A stretch of 64,000 nt of DNA, from positions 1 through 64,000 of the forward strand of contig NZ_BMRN01000026.1 in NCBI RefSeq assembly GCF_014648655.1. Direction: 5' to 3'. Shown piece by piece: positions 41,616 through 50,420 of this stretch; the stretch's first letter is position 1, and the number at the start of each line of letters is the position of its first letter. The notes under the pieces are model-generated. The model was not told the DNA's origin. It was given only the letters and a program-made list of their open reading frames with translations, and did no database searches. The stretch is from Streptomyces atratus. Lineage in GTDB: Bacteria; Actinomycetota; Actinomycetes; Streptomycetales; Streptomycetaceae. Made by a program: the position numbers and the translations under genes.

Positions 41616-43760
41616 TCAGAAGATCCCCTTGTAGACCTGCCACCCCGTGGCAATCTTCGTACGCGAGCCGAACGATCCCTTGCCGTTGCCGTTGTTGCGG
41701 TAGAGATTGCCGGAGCTGTCCCGCTCGACGAGGTCGGCCTTCCCGTCACCGGTGATGTCTCCCACCCCGACGATGGTGTTGTACGAGGCGCCCCACGCGG
41801 AGAAGACCTTCACCCGTTCCTTCAGCTTCCCGGTGGCGGTGCCGTCGTAGCGGTAGAGCGTGCCGTCCTTGTGACGGGCCAGCACATCGCCGTACCCGTC
41901 GCCGTTGAGGTCTCCCGCGCCCACGATCTTCGTGTAGCCGGTCCAGGACGAACGGATCTTGACGCCGGCTTTCAGCTTGCCGTGGCCGTCGTTGGCGAAG
42001 AGGTAGATGTCGCTGGTCGACGCCTTGCGCGCGAGCAGGTCGGTGCGACCGTCACCGGTCAGATCGCCGGGCGCGGTCAGGACGTTGTACGCGTTCCAGC
42101 CCGTGCCCAGCGAGGTGTGGCTGCTGTTCGGCGTGTACGGGTCGCCGCACTTTCCGGCGTACCGGCGCAGTTCCCCGTTCGGCATCCGTACGAGCATCTC
42201 GGCGCACCGGTCGCTGCCCATGTCCCCGAACGGGACGGCCACCGTGCCCTTGGGCCAGCCGGAACCGGAGCGCTTCCAGTCGAACCTGCCCTTGCCTTCG
42301 GTGTAGTGGAGGGTCAGGGCACCTGCGGAGTTGAACGTGACCAGCTCGCCGAAGTCGCTGCCGCCCTGGTCGTGGTGGCCCGGGAGGCCGCCGCCGACCA
42401 AGATCTTTCCGCTGGTGGTGTACGTGCCGTCGCCCTCTGCGGCCCTGGCGGTCAGCGTCCAGGTGTGGACCTCATTGGCCGGGTAGCCGCCCGTGTCCGT
42501 CCGGCCGTCCCAGTCGACCTCGACCTCGGCGCCGGGTCCGCCGGAGAAGGTGCGGACCGTGCGCCCGCGGGCGTCCTTCACCACGAAGGTCCAGGTCGCA
42601 GGCTTGTTGAGCTGCCAGGTACTGTTCCAGGCCGGGGAGTGTCCGTTGTCGACGCCCTTGATGTCGATGGAACCGTCGCCGAGATCCGACTCGATGACCG
42701 CCAGCGACTGCGAAGGCACCTCGCTCCGCACGATGCGGATCGCCTTGTCCGGTCCGACGTACGCGATGTCGCCGCCGAACTTGTCCACCGCCCAGGTCAG
42801 CCTGCGCTGGTCGGCGGTGCTGCCCGCGGGCAGATCCGCGATCTCCCGGGATGCCGCGGACCTACCGGTGTGGAAGTCGGTGAGCACCAGTTTCCCGGCG
42901 GTCCGGTCGTGCTGGACGAGATAGCCGTCGCCTACGAGCGCGGCACCGGACGCAACGGTGAGGCTCTTCTTCGCCGTACGGTCGTACACGCCGGCGGCAC
43001 CGCTCGTACCGCAGTTCCAGTAGATCCAGCGGCCGACGGTCTGAAGTTCCTTGATCACACAGGGCGCACCGGTGGCGACCGTCTCGACGACCTTCTTCCG
43101 TTCGAGGTCGGTCGCGGTGACGGCTCCGGTGGTGGAACCGGCCGTCCACAGAACAGAACCCCATACCGAGGCGGCGGTGATGGACCGGGTCATCCGCACA
43201 TTCGTCGTGCGGTATTCGGAGACGTCGTCGATGTACTGCTTGCCGGTCGACGCCGCGTTGTAGACGAAGTAACGTCCGGTGGCGTCCACGAACCGACCAC
43301 CCGTCACACCGGGCTCGTCGGACGAGTGGTAGCTGTTCGCCGTCAGCCAGATCTGGGCATACTCCTGGCCGTTGTCGACGGCGAAGCGGCCCAGATTACC
43401 GTTCCCGGTGGCACGCAGTGGTACGCAGAAACCGGCGTCGCAGGGCACGCGCTTGATGTGATCGCCGGTCGCGTAGGTGCCGACGAACCCCATCGAGGTC
43501 CGGTCGCCGGCCGTCGTCCCATCCGGGGCGATCCGGCGCGCGTAGGCGTACTGGAGGCCGTTCGCCGCGACTTCCACCGTGTTCAGCGTTCCGCCGGCGA
43601 AGTCGATGCCCCAGACCCCGTCCGTCTGCACGGGGGTCGACGCGTCCGCGGCCCCGGCGCTCGGCATCGTTCCGAGACCGGCCGCGACCACGGCGAGAGC
43701 AGCCAAGGCGGCACGACGCCGCCCGATGGAACGGCTGCGTGGAAAAGCAGGGCGAGCCAA
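41616..43760 (-). CDS. secreted FG-GAP/VCBS repeat protein
   Basis: 714 residues from TTG 43760, preceded by GGGGAGGA at 9 nt; no ATG suits. A signal peptide (RRRAALAALAVVAAGLGTMPSAGAADA, split over about 12-40) leads to a beta-propeller-like middle (about 45-390) with repeated W/Y-containing blades. A FlgD-Ig-like strand set follows (about 400-480, WTFVVKDARGRTVRTFSG). C-terminal FG-GAP repeats (about 530-714) carry Ca-binding DxDGxxD-type motifs: DLTGDGRTDLLA, DLNGDGYGDVLA and DITGDGKADLVE. Extracellular, function unknown; often linked to proteases or glycan binding. A decayed protease-like gene lies immediately downstream. Confidence 0.82.
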   Translation of the reverse strand: MARPAFPRSRSIGRRRAALAALAVVAAGLGTMPSAGAADASTPVQTDGVWGIDFAGGTLNTVEVAANGLQYAYARRIAPDGTTAGDRTSMGFVGTYATGDHIKRVPCDAGFCVPLRATGNGNLGRFAVDNGQEYAQIWLTANSYHSSDEPGVTGGRFVDATGRYFVYNAASTGKQYIDDVSEYRTTNVRMTRSITAASVWGSVLWTAGSTTGAVTATDLERKKVVETVATGAPCVIKELQTVGRWIYWNCGTSGAAGVYDRTAKKSLTVASGAALVGDGYLVQHDRTAGKLVLTDFHTGRSAASREIADLPAGSTADQRRLTWAVDKFGGDIAYVGPDKAIRIVRSEVPSQSLAVIESDLGDGSIDIKGVDNGHSPAWNSTWQLNKPATWTFVVKDARGRTVRTFSGGPGAEVEVDWDGRTDTGGYPANEVHTWTLTARAAEGDGTYTTSGKILVGGGLPGHHDQGGSDFGELVTFNSAGALTLHYTEGKGRFDWKRSGSGWPKGTVAVPFGDMGSDRCAEMLVRMPNGELRRYAGKCGDPYTPNSSHTSLGTGWNAYNVLTAPGDLTGDGRTDLLARKASTSDIYLFANDGHGKLKAGVKIRSSWTGYTKIVGAGDLNGDGYGDVLARHKDGTLYRYDGTATGKLKERVKVFSAWGASYNTIVGVGDITGDGKADLVERDSSGNLYRNNGNGKGSFGSRTKIATGWQVYKGIF

Positions 43761-43916
43761 AAGGATCAGTCCTCCCCGAAATGCCCGAAAGGCATGAAGG
43801 GCACAGGTGATCAAACGGCAGACTGCCGCAAAAGAATCGTGCAAGCCCCCCGGCCGCACCCCTGTGCAAGTCGCCGGATATTAACAGCCGTTACTCATGT
43901 GATGGAAGCGAAAAGA

Positions 43917-43951
43917 AAAGCGGGCCCGCTCGTAAAGAGCGGGCCCGCTTT
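43917..43951 (-). terminator. terminator of the core DEAD-box helicase
   Basis: AAAGCGGGCCCGCTC and GAGCGGGCCCGCTTT pair perfectly around GTAAA, 45 nt after the helicase stop. On the minus strand the last three bases are U. Confidence 0.88.
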
Positions 43952-43995
43952 CCGAAGAACCTCAGCAGACCTTCAGCAGGTCTGCTTCACGGCTT

Positions 43996-46200
43996 TCAGC
44001 CGTTGCGCTTCCAGCGCGGCTTGTCGTCGCGGCGGCCGAAGGAACCGGTGTTCGTGCCGGTGCCACGATGGTCGTCGCGGCGGCCGGTCGGACGGTCGCC
44101 GCCACCGGAGCGGAAGCCGCCGGAGGGACGGTCGTCGCGGCGGTCGCGGTTGAACGGACGGTCGCTGCCACCCGAGCGGAAGCCACCCGAGGGGCGGTCG
44201 TCACGACGGTCGCGGTTGAACGACGGGCGGTCGTTGTCGCGGCGTTCGAAGGAACGGCCACCACGGTCGTCACGACGGTCGTTGGAGCGGAAGCCGCCCG
44301 ACGGGCGGTCGTCACGACGGTCGCGGTTGAACGACGGACGGTCGTTGTCGCGGCGGAAACCGCCCGACGGACGGTCGTCACGACGCTGGAAACCACCACG
44401 GTCGCCACCACGGTCGTCACGACGGTCGCGGTTGAACGACGGACGGTCGTTGTCGCGGCGGAAACCGCCCGACGGACGGTCGTCACGACGCTGGAAACCA
44501 CCACGGTCGCCACCGCGGTCGTCACGACGGTCGTTGCCACCGCGGTAGCCGCCACGGTCACCGCCGCGGCTGTCCCGGCGGTCGAAGTTGCCGCGGTCGT
44601 CGCGACGCTCGTCACGGGCGGCGGCCTGCTCCGGTACGGAGACAGCGGCCTCGATCGCGGCCTCCGCCTCGGCGGCGGCCTCGGCCACCGCGGCCTCGGG
44701 GTCCTCGCCCCGCTCGCGCGCGGCACGGGCGACCAGGCGGTCGGCCTCCTCGCGCAGCTCACCGGCGCGGCGCTGGACGCGCTCCAGCTGCTTGGTCAGG
44801 TCGGCGACCTCACGCTCCGCCTGCTTGGCGGCGTTGTTCGCGGAGTCGGCCTGGACCTCGGTCAGCGAACGGGCGCCGGTGATCTCGGCGACCTCCGGGT
44901 CGAAGGCACCCGCGCCGCCCACGATGTGACGCGAGGCGTCGACGCCCGCGTCCTCCATGAGACGGAAGATCTGACGGCGCTGGTGCGGCAGCGCCAGCGA
45001 GACGACGACACCGGACTTGCCGGCACGGGCGGTACGGCCCGAGCGGTGCAGGTAGTCCTTGTGGTCACCGGCCGGGTCCACGTTCAGCACCAGGTCGATG
45101 CCGTCGACGTGGATACCGCGGGCGGCGACGTCGGTCGCGACGAGCGCGTTGACGTAACCGTCCTTGAAGTCGGCGAGCACGCGGGTACGGGCACCCTGCG
45201 TCATGCCGCCGTGGAGTGCGTCCGCCTTGACGCCCGCCTCGACGAGCTGCTCGGCGATGCGGTCGGCGCCCAGCTGGGTGCGGACGAAGATGATGGTGCG
45301 GCCCTTGCGGGCGGCGATGGCGGAGGTGACCGGCGCCTTGTCCTTCGGCTTCACGACGAGGACGTGGTGCGTCATGGTCGTGACGTTGCCCTGGGCGCTG
45401 TCGACCTCGTGGCTCACCGGGTTGTTCAGGTAGCGCTTGACCAGCGTGCCGATCTCGTTCTCCATCGTGGCGGAGAAGAGCATGCGCTGACCGCCGACCG
45501 GAACCTGGTCGAGCAGCTCGGTGACCTCGGGCAGGAAGCCCAGGTCGGACATCTGGTCGGCCTCGTCGAGGACGGCGACCTGGACGTTCTCCAGGGAGCA
45601 GGCGCCCCGGTTGATGATGTCGCGCAGCCGGCCCGGGGTGGCGACGAGGATGTCGACACCGCGCTCCAGAGCGTAGATCTGGTTGCCCATCGACGTACCG
45701 CCGCAGACGACCTTCATCTTCAGGCCGAGCACATCGCCGTACGGCTGAAGCGCGTCCGCGACCTGCATCGCGAGCTCACGGGTCGGGGTGAGGATGACCG
45801 CGCGGGGCTTCTTCTTCTCGGTGTGGCCGCCGGCCAGCGTGGCCAGCGTCGGCAGACCGAAGGAGAGGGTCTTGCCGGAGCCGGTACGGCCGCGGCCCAG
45901 GATGTCCTTGCCGGCCAGGGCGTCCGGAATGGTCGCGGCCTGGATCGGGAAGGGCGCGGTCACACCGTTCTGCGCGAGCTTGCGGACGATGCCCTCGGGC
46001 AGGCCCAGGTCGCCGAAGGTGACGGTCGGCTCGGCGTCCGCGTCGACGGCGGAGTCGATGTCGGTGTCGGTGTCGGCCTGGTGGGCGTCGGCCTCGATGG
46101 AGTCGGCGGACTCGGCGACGACGGCCTCTGCGGCCTCGACGAGCTCGTCGTTCTCGATGTTCTCGGGCATGACGGTGTGGTCAGAACTGGAAATTGACAT
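43996..46200 (-). CDS. DEAD-box RNA helicase with RDDR/GGF repeats
   Basis: A 734-residue helicase. An acidic N-terminus (1-75) precedes the core: PFPIQ, GRTGSGKT (about 112), PTRELAMQ, TPGR, DEAD motif VLDEADQM, SATM, ARGI and HRSGRTARAG. A coiled-coil bridge (about 435-510) leads to a long RGG-like tail (about 530-734) made of RDDR-GG(F/Y)-RRDDRPSGGF units, expected to bind RNA and form condensates. Part of the tail is an almost exact 105-nt tandem duplication. The ATG at 46200 (MSISSSDHTV) is chosen over a 60-codon longer frame. It resembles the core Streptomyces helicase SCO4096 (recalled), with roles in cold adaptation and ribosome assembly. Confidence 0.93.
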   Translation of the reverse strand: MSISSSDHTVMPENIENDELVEAAEAVVAESADSIEADAHQADTDTDIDSAVDADAEPTVTFGDLGLPEGIVRKLAQNGVTAPFPIQAATIPDALAGKDILGRGRTGSGKTLSFGLPTLATLAGGHTEKKKPRAVILTPTRELAMQVADALQPYGDVLGLKMKVVCGGTSMGNQIYALERGVDILVATPGRLRDIINRGACSLENVQVAVLDEADQMSDLGFLPEVTELLDQVPVGGQRMLFSATMENEIGTLVKRYLNNPVSHEVDSAQGNVTTMTHHVLVVKPKDKAPVTSAIAARKGRTIIFVRTQLGADRIAEQLVEAGVKADALHGGMTQGARTRVLADFKDGYVNALVATDVAARGIHVDGIDLVLNVDPAGDHKDYLHRSGRTARAGKSGVVVSLALPHQRRQIFRLMEDAGVDASRHIVGGAGAFDPEVAEITGARSLTEVQADSANNAAKQAEREVADLTKQLERVQRRAGELREEADRLVARAARERGEDPEAAVAEAAAEAEAAIEAAVSVPEQAAARDERRDDRGNFDRRDSRGGDRGGYRGGNDRRDDRGGDRGGFQRRDDRPSGGFRRDNDRPSFNRDRRDDRGGDRGGFQRRDDRPSGGFRRDNDRPSFNRDRRDDRPSGGFRSNDRRDDRGGRSFERRDNDRPSFNRDRRDDRPSGGFRSGGSDRPFNRDRRDDRPSGGFRSGGGDRPTGRRDDHRGTGTNTGSFGRRDDKPRWKRNG

Positions 46201-46409
46201 GCGAAATGCGAAACCTTCCGGAGTCTCGGCACGCGCCCGTAACTCCGTGATTCGCAATTTCGACCGCCTCAATGCGGTCCAGCCACGGCAAGGGAGAGTA
46301 CGCGCCACACGGCGCGCTTCTGTTTCGGCGCCGGGCAATGGGATCAAACGATCTACCACCATACGCACTCCCCCCCACATCGCGCAAACCGCCCTCCATC
46401 GGCCCTCCG

Positions 46410-46979
46410 CTAAACCGGCCCCACCTGCGGCGAGACATCCGGCGTCCGCAGCGTCGACGGCCCCTTCAGCGCACGCATCGCGCGCTTGCGGAGCTGAGCC
46501 GCCGACGAGGCGGACGGCTGCGGCGACGGTTCCGAAGGCTCCGGCTCCGGGGAGGCGGGCGGCTCGGGGGAGGCGGGCTCGGACGGCGGCGGGGATTCGG
46601 GCTGATGCGGCACCCCGGGCCCCGGCTGCGAGACCGAGGGCACCGGCAGCCCGCCACTCCCCGCCGACCCCTGATCACCCGGCTTCGCGCCGGGGCGTAC
46701 GCCGCCGGGCGAGCCCGAAGGGCCGGCGGAGCCGCTCGGCTCCGCCGATTCGGCCGCCTCCCGTTCGGAATGCGCCTCGGCACCGCCACCACCGTGGCGG
46801 GCACCGCCACTGCCCGCCACGGTGCCACCGTCCGGCCCCGCCGTGCCCCTCTTCGACTCGGACGTCGTCGACGGCGCCGGTTTCCCTCCGTCGTCGCCGA
46901 CGCTCATACAGCCTGTGGACGCGGCGACCGTCACTGCGATGACGGCCGCCCATCGGGCGGGGGCGGACAACTGGCGCAC
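46410..46979 (-). CDS. putative lipoprotein, Pro/Ser/Gly-rich
   Basis: 189 residues from GTG 46979, with GGAGG 8 nt upstream. The signal (APARWAAVIAVTVAASTGC) ends in a lipobox with Cys at about residue 24. The mature part is low-complexity (PSGSAGPSGSPGG, PPPSEPASPEPPASPEPEP) with a short basic end (QLRKRAMRALKG). No folded domain is apparent; probably a surface-exposed spacer protein. It lies 144 nt downstream of the small metallopeptidase gene on the same strand. Confidence 0.65.
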   Translation of the reverse strand: MRQLSAPARWAAVIAVTVAASTGCMSVGDDGGKPAPSTTSESKRGTAGPDGGTVAGSGGARHGGGGAEAHSEREAAESAEPSGSAGPSGSPGGVRPGAKPGDQGSAGSGGLPVPSVSQPGPGVPHQPESPPPSEPASPEPPASPEPEPSEPSPQPSASSAAQLRKRAMRALKGPSTLRTPDVSPQVGPV

Positions 46980-47123
46980 GGGAGGCACCTCCGGAGTACG
47001 AAGAGGGGGCGGAGCGGTACGGGAAAAAGCGGGGGGCACCGTGCCCAACTCCCTTTGCCCCGCCGGGGACACGCCCCGCGCCCGGCCCGCACACCTCCCG
47101 CACGCCTCCTGCGCGGCGCGCGC

Positions 47124-47474
47124 TCATCCGTAGCCGAGCGCGTGCAGCCTCTCGTCATCGATGCCGAAGTGATGGGCGATCTCATGGACAACCGTGATCT
47201 CGGTCTCGGCGACGACGTCCTCGCGCGACTCGCACATCCGCAGCGTCGGCCCGCGGTAGATGGTGATCCGGTCCGGCAGCACCCCCGCGTACCACTCGCC
47301 TCGATCGGTCAGCGGCGTCCCCTCGTAGAGCCCGAGCAGCTCCGGATCGCCCGGGTCGGGTTCGTCCTCGACAAACACCGCGACGTTGTCCATCAGCCGC
47401 GTCAGCTCCGGCGGGATCCGGTCCAGCGCCTCGGCGACCAGTTCTTCGAACTCTTCGCGCGTCATCTCCAGCAC
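47124..47474 (-). CDS. small zincin-like metallopeptidase family protein
   Basis: A 116-residue protein starting MLEMTREEFEELV (GTG 47474; an ATG at 47465 is the alternative). The minimal zincin motif HEIAHHFG, with a downstream acidic residue in IDDERLHALGYG, fits the MXAN_6640-type or possible zincin (DUF1025/peptidase family) group found across actinobacteria. The rest is beta-rich (FVEDEPDPGD, DRITIYRGP). A role in protein quality control has been guessed for the family, but no substrate is known. No signal peptide, so cytosolic. Confidence 0.85.
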   Translation of the reverse strand: MLEMTREEFEELVAEALDRIPPELTRLMDNVAVFVEDEPDPGDPELLGLYEGTPLTDRGEWYAGVLPDRITIYRGPTLRMCESREDVVAETEITVVHEIAHHFGIDDERLHALGYG

Positions 47475-47632
47475 CCCGCCATTGTCCCGTACGGCCACGC
47501 ACCGGGCCCGGTCGCCGCCGCCCACGGGCCGGGCCGAGATCGCCCCGGGCGGTGCCGACCCGACGACGGCCGAGGTCAGCCGCCATCTGCCGGAGGAGGA
47601 CCCGGCCGGAGCGACCCCTTCGCCTATTCGGT

Positions 47633-47662
47633 TTGGCTGACGCCGAAACGCCGTAGTACAGT
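47633..47662 (+). promoter_or_regulatory. putative promoter of the tRNA Glu-Asp-Phe array
   Basis: TTGGCT (47633-47638) and TACAGT (47657-47662) with 18-bp spacing resemble a housekeeping-sigma promoter. It lies about 150 nt before tRNA-Glu in a gene-free gap, with a weakly structured leader between. Confidence 0.55.
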
Positions 47663-47814
47663 CTCCGACGTGCCCAAGGGCGCCGGTCAGGGCTTGACCG
47701 TTCTGAGACCCTAGAGGTTGAAGGAGAAGCGGAACCTCTCGGGGGAAAGCGGAGTCATATGCTTCTCAGGTCCCCTCGGGCGACAGACGCAGAAGCAGTA
47801 GCACCAGCAGTTCT

Positions 47815-47887
47815 GCCCTCATCGTCTAGTGGCCCAGGACGCCGCCCTTTCAAGGCGGTAGCACGGGTTCGAATCCCGTTGGGGGCA
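47815..47887 (+). tRNA. tRNA-Glu, anticodon UUC
   Basis: 73 nt, from GCCCTCATCGTCTAGTGG to a 3' end TGGGGGC+A. Anticodon TTC lies in the loop CTTTCAA on a CGCC/GGCG stem. CCA is not encoded. First of three tRNAs in a row. Confidence 0.95.
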
Positions 47888-47896
47888 CGCACCACC

Positions 47897-47919
47897 TTGT
47901 GCGACACTTAGTCGCACAA
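47897..47919 (+). other. intergenic hairpin between tRNA-Glu and tRNA-Asp
   Basis: TTGTGCGAC-ACTTA-GTCGCACAA, a perfect 9-bp stem. It may guide processing of the polycistronic tRNA transcript or attenuate it. Confidence 0.6.
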
Positions 47920-47925
47920 AAGCTT

Positions 47926-48000
47926 GGTCCTGTGGAGCAGTTTGGAGTGCTCGCCACCCTGTCAAGGTGGAGGCCGCGGGTTCAAATCCCGTCAGGACCG
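47926..48000 (+). tRNA. tRNA-Asp, anticodon GUC (copy 1)
   Basis: 75 nt, from GGTCCTGTGGAGCAG to CAGGACC+G. Anticodon GTC lies in the loop CTGTCAA. The sequence is identical to the copy at 54470-54544. CCA is not encoded. Confidence 0.95.
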
Positions 48001-48022
48001 CTGCAGCCCTTATGAGCTGCGT

Positions 48023-48099
48023 GGCTGGGTAGCTCAGTTGGTACGAGCGATCGCCTGAAAAGCGATAGGTCGCCGGTTCGATCCCGGCCCCAGCCACCA
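48023..48099 (+). tRNA. tRNA-Phe, anticodon GAA
   Basis: 77 nt including an encoded CCA (48097-48099), from GGCTGGGTAGCTCAGTTGG. Anticodon GAA lies in the loop CTGAAAA on a TCGC/GCGA stem. It is the only tRNA in the window with encoded CCA. Confidence 0.95.
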
Positions 48100-48101
48100 C
48101 C

Positions 48102-48132
48102 CGAAGGCCCCGTCCGATGGACGGGGCCTTCG
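48102..48132. terminator. bidirectional terminator after tRNA-Phe and ccdA
   Basis: CGAAGGCCCCGTCC-GAT-GGACGGGGCCTTCG, a perfect 14-bp stem between the tRNA array and the convergent ccdA stop at 48138. Confidence 0.88.
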
Positions 48133-48137
48133 TCGTG

Positions 48138-48986
48138 TCAGGCCTCTTCCCGGTCCTCCGAGTTCACGCCCCGGCCGCGCCACGCCCGTACCGCCAGAAC
48201 CAGCAGCACCGCCGCGACCGCGGCCACCAGCGCCATTGTGTCCGGCACATGCTCTCCGATGCGCTGGGCCCACTGCTCGACGGCGAACGACTTGTCCACG
48301 TCCAGCAGTCCGGGCAGCGCCGTCGTCCCGTCGTACGCGAGGAACAGCACGCCGAGACCGATGAAGAAAAGCCCCGACAGCAGCGTCGTGGTGTGCAGCT
48401 CGAAGCGGCCGAGCCGGAAGGTACGACCGCGCAGCCAGGCCCGTCGGCCCAGGTCGAAGCGTTCCCAGAGCAGAGCGAGCAGAAAGAGCGGGACCGCCAT
48501 CCCGAGGGCGTAGACGGCGAGCAGCAGTCCGCCGTAGACCGGGCTGCCGCTGACCGCCGCCACCGTGAGGACGCTGCCGAGGATCGGACCGGCGCAGAAA
48601 CCGGCCAGTCCGTATACGGCGCCCAGCGCATAGACGGACACAGCGGTGGTCGGGCGGATCCGACCGCTGAGCGCGGCGATCCGGCGCGAGGCGAAGCCCA
48701 GACCCACGATCTGCGCGATGCCGAGCACGATGATCAGCCACCCGGCGCCGAGGACGAGCGCGTCGCGGTGGCTGTAGAAGAGCCGTCCGGCGTACGAGCC
48801 CGCGGCGCCGAGCGGGACGAGGGTGGTGGCCAGACCGGCGTAGAAGATGCCGGTGCGGGCCAGAAGCCGCGAGGTGGAGTCGATGGAGTACGCGAAGAAG
48901 GCGGGCAGCAGCAGCGCGCTGCACGGGCTGACCAGGGCGAGCAGCCCGCCGAGGAAGGCCGCGAAGTAGCCGATGTCAGCCGTCAT
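48138..48986 (-). CDS. ccdA: CcdA-type cytochrome c biogenesis / thiol electron carrier
   Basis: A 282-residue membrane protein with about six helices. The conserved intramembrane Cys pair sits in LVSPCSALLLP (helix 1) and LAGFCAGPILG (helix 4). CcdA moves electrons from cytosolic thioredoxin across the membrane to extracytoplasmic thiol proteins. The ATG at 48986 overlaps the stop of the DsbA-like gene by 4 nt (ATGA), giving a coupled pair, so this transporter probably serves the neighbouring thioredoxin-fold protein. No cytochrome c maturation genes are adjacent. Confidence 0.9.
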   Translation of the reverse strand: MTADIGYFAAFLGGLLALVSPCSALLLPAFFAYSIDSTSRLLARTGIFYAGLATTLVPLGAAGSYAGRLFYSHRDALVLGAGWLIIVLGIAQIVGLGFASRRIAALSGRIRPTTAVSVYALGAVYGLAGFCAGPILGSVLTVAAVSGSPVYGGLLLAVYALGMAVPLFLLALLWERFDLGRRAWLRGRTFRLGRFELHTTTLLSGLFFIGLGVLFLAYDGTTALPGLLDVDKSFAVEQWAQRIGEHVPDTMALVAAVAAVLLVLAVRAWRGRGVNSEDREEA

Positions 48987-49774
48987 TTCGCGCTGCCCCC
49001 GGCGTCCTTGCCACCCTTGGCGTCCTCGGTGTTGCGGGCCTTCTCGGCCGCCTCCTCGATGGCCAGGGTGAAGGTCTCCATCGGCTGGGCTCCGGCGATC
49101 GGCCGGCCGTTGATCAGGAACGACGGGGTGGAGGTCGCGCCGATCCCGTACCCCTGTTCCTGGTCCTTGCCCACCGCGGCGGAGGCGGCGGAGCTGTCGG
49201 CGTCCCGCGCGAACCGGTCGAGGTCCGCGACCCCGGCCTGCTGGGCGAGCGCCTTCAGCCGGTCCTTGCCGAACCCCTGTTCCTCGACCCCCTCGGCGTA
49301 CGCGGCACGGTGGAACTGCCAGAAGCGGCCCTGCTGCCCGGCGGCCCAGGCGGCACGGGCGGCCGCCTCGGACTCGGCGCCGAAGATCGGGAAGTTGCGC
49401 CACTCGATGCGCAGGGTGCCGTTGTCGACGTACTTCTTCACCAGGGCCGGTTCGGTGTCGCGGGCGAATTTGCCGCAGTAGCCGCACTTGAAGTCGGCGT
49501 ACTCGATGAGGACGACGGGCGCGTCCACCCTGCCCTGCGCGAGTTTGTCACCGGCGTCGCGCCGGGCGAGCTTCGCCAGCTCCGGATAGACGCCGGCGTC
49601 CGGGTCCGCAGTGGCATCGGCGACCGACGAGGAGGAAGAGGAAGAAGCCGAGTGGTCGGGGGCGGTGGCCCGGTAGGAGACGAAGCCGAGCAGGGCTGCG
49701 GCGATGACGACTCCGGCGCCGTAGATCAGCGGCTTCCTGGACGACGGCGGACGTGAGGACGTGGACTTGGGCAT
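48983..49774 (-). CDS. membrane-anchored DsbA-like thiol oxidoreductase
   Basis: A 263-residue protein. A short basic start (MPKSTSSRPPSSRKP) and one hydrophobic anchor (about 16-36) lead through a poly-Ser linker to a DsbA/thioredoxin-fold domain (about 75-250). The active site is CGYC, within YADFKCGYCGKFARD, and the cis-Pro loop is TSTPSFLING. It acts outside the membrane to form or isomerise disulphides. It is coupled to ccdA by a 4-nt overlap; that partner argues for a reducing or isomerase role. The ATG 49774 is chosen; upstream codons are not protein-like. Confidence 0.92.
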   Translation of the reverse strand: MPKSTSSRPPSSRKPLIYGAGVVIAAALLGFVSYRATAPDHSASSSSSSSVADATADPDAGVYPELAKLARRDAGDKLAQGRVDAPVVLIEYADFKCGYCGKFARDTEPALVKKYVDNGTLRIEWRNFPIFGAESEAAARAAWAAGQQGRFWQFHRAAYAEGVEEQGFGKDRLKALAQQAGVADLDRFARDADSSAASAAVGKDQEQGYGIGATSTPSFLINGRPIAGAQPMETFTLAIEEAAEKARNTEDAKGGKDAGGSAK

Positions 49775-49833
49775 GCGGAACTCCGTGCTGGTTATGCGGG
49801 AGGAAAAGGGACGGCCGGTCGGAGAGCGGCCGT

Positions 49834-50265
49834 CTACACCCTCAACACGGAGAGCTCGACCGGAGTGGGCGCGGCAGCCGCGGGGCCGTGCAGCTTTATC
49901 CGTACGGGCGGGCGGACGGGCCCCTGTCCGGCGGCGGGCAGGCCCCACGCGGCGAGGCCGGGCGCCTGGTCGTACGCCGCACGGGTCCGGCCCGGCAGAG
50001 CGGGCTCGCCGTCCTCGTGCTTCCGGCTCTTTCCGCACCCCGGGGCCCCGTGCCGGTCCACGGCCGACGCGGTGGCCAGGGCGGGGCCGGTGGACGCGGC
50101 ATCCCTGCCGAGGGCGGCCGAAGCGGCCGCCCTTTCGGCGCCGGCCTCAGCAGCCGCGACCGCCGTACGTCCTGCATCACCCGCGGCAGCCGTCGCCGGA
50201 CCGCAGAACAGCCCCAGCGCGACCGCGAGCACCGCCACCAGGCAGCACCACTGCGTACGGGACAC
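49834..50265 (-). CDS. small secreted Ala-rich protein
   Basis: About 143 residues from GTG 50265, with GGAAAGG 9 nt upstream; an in-frame start at 50292 is possible. A signal peptide (WCCLVAVLAVALGLFCGPATA) is followed by an Ala-rich segment (about 27-65) and a Pro-rich tail with a possible Cys-containing turn (GAPGCGKSRKHEDGEPALPG). The ending PTPVELSVLRV looks natural. I do not recognise a domain. It lies 59 nt before the DsbA-like gene on the same strand, so it could be a client or partner of the thiol system. Confidence 0.65.
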   Translation of the reverse strand: MSRTQWCCLVAVLAVALGLFCGPATAAAGDAGRTAVAAAEAGAERAAASAALGRDAASTGPALATASAVDRHGAPGCGKSRKHEDGEPALPGRTRAAYDQAPGLAAWGLPAAGQGPVRPPVRIKLHGPAAAAPTPVELSVLRV

Positions 50266-50420
50266 GGCGAGGGGCCTTTCCGGACGGGGCAACGGGTGGT
50301 CAGCTGCCGGAAATGGTACGTGCTGTGATCCCGCGCCTCCGCGCAGTGCCGATGTGGTGACCCGGACCGCACGAAATACGTTCGCCGTTCTTCGTGCCCG
50401 GGTGAGATCCTGGGCTCCGT

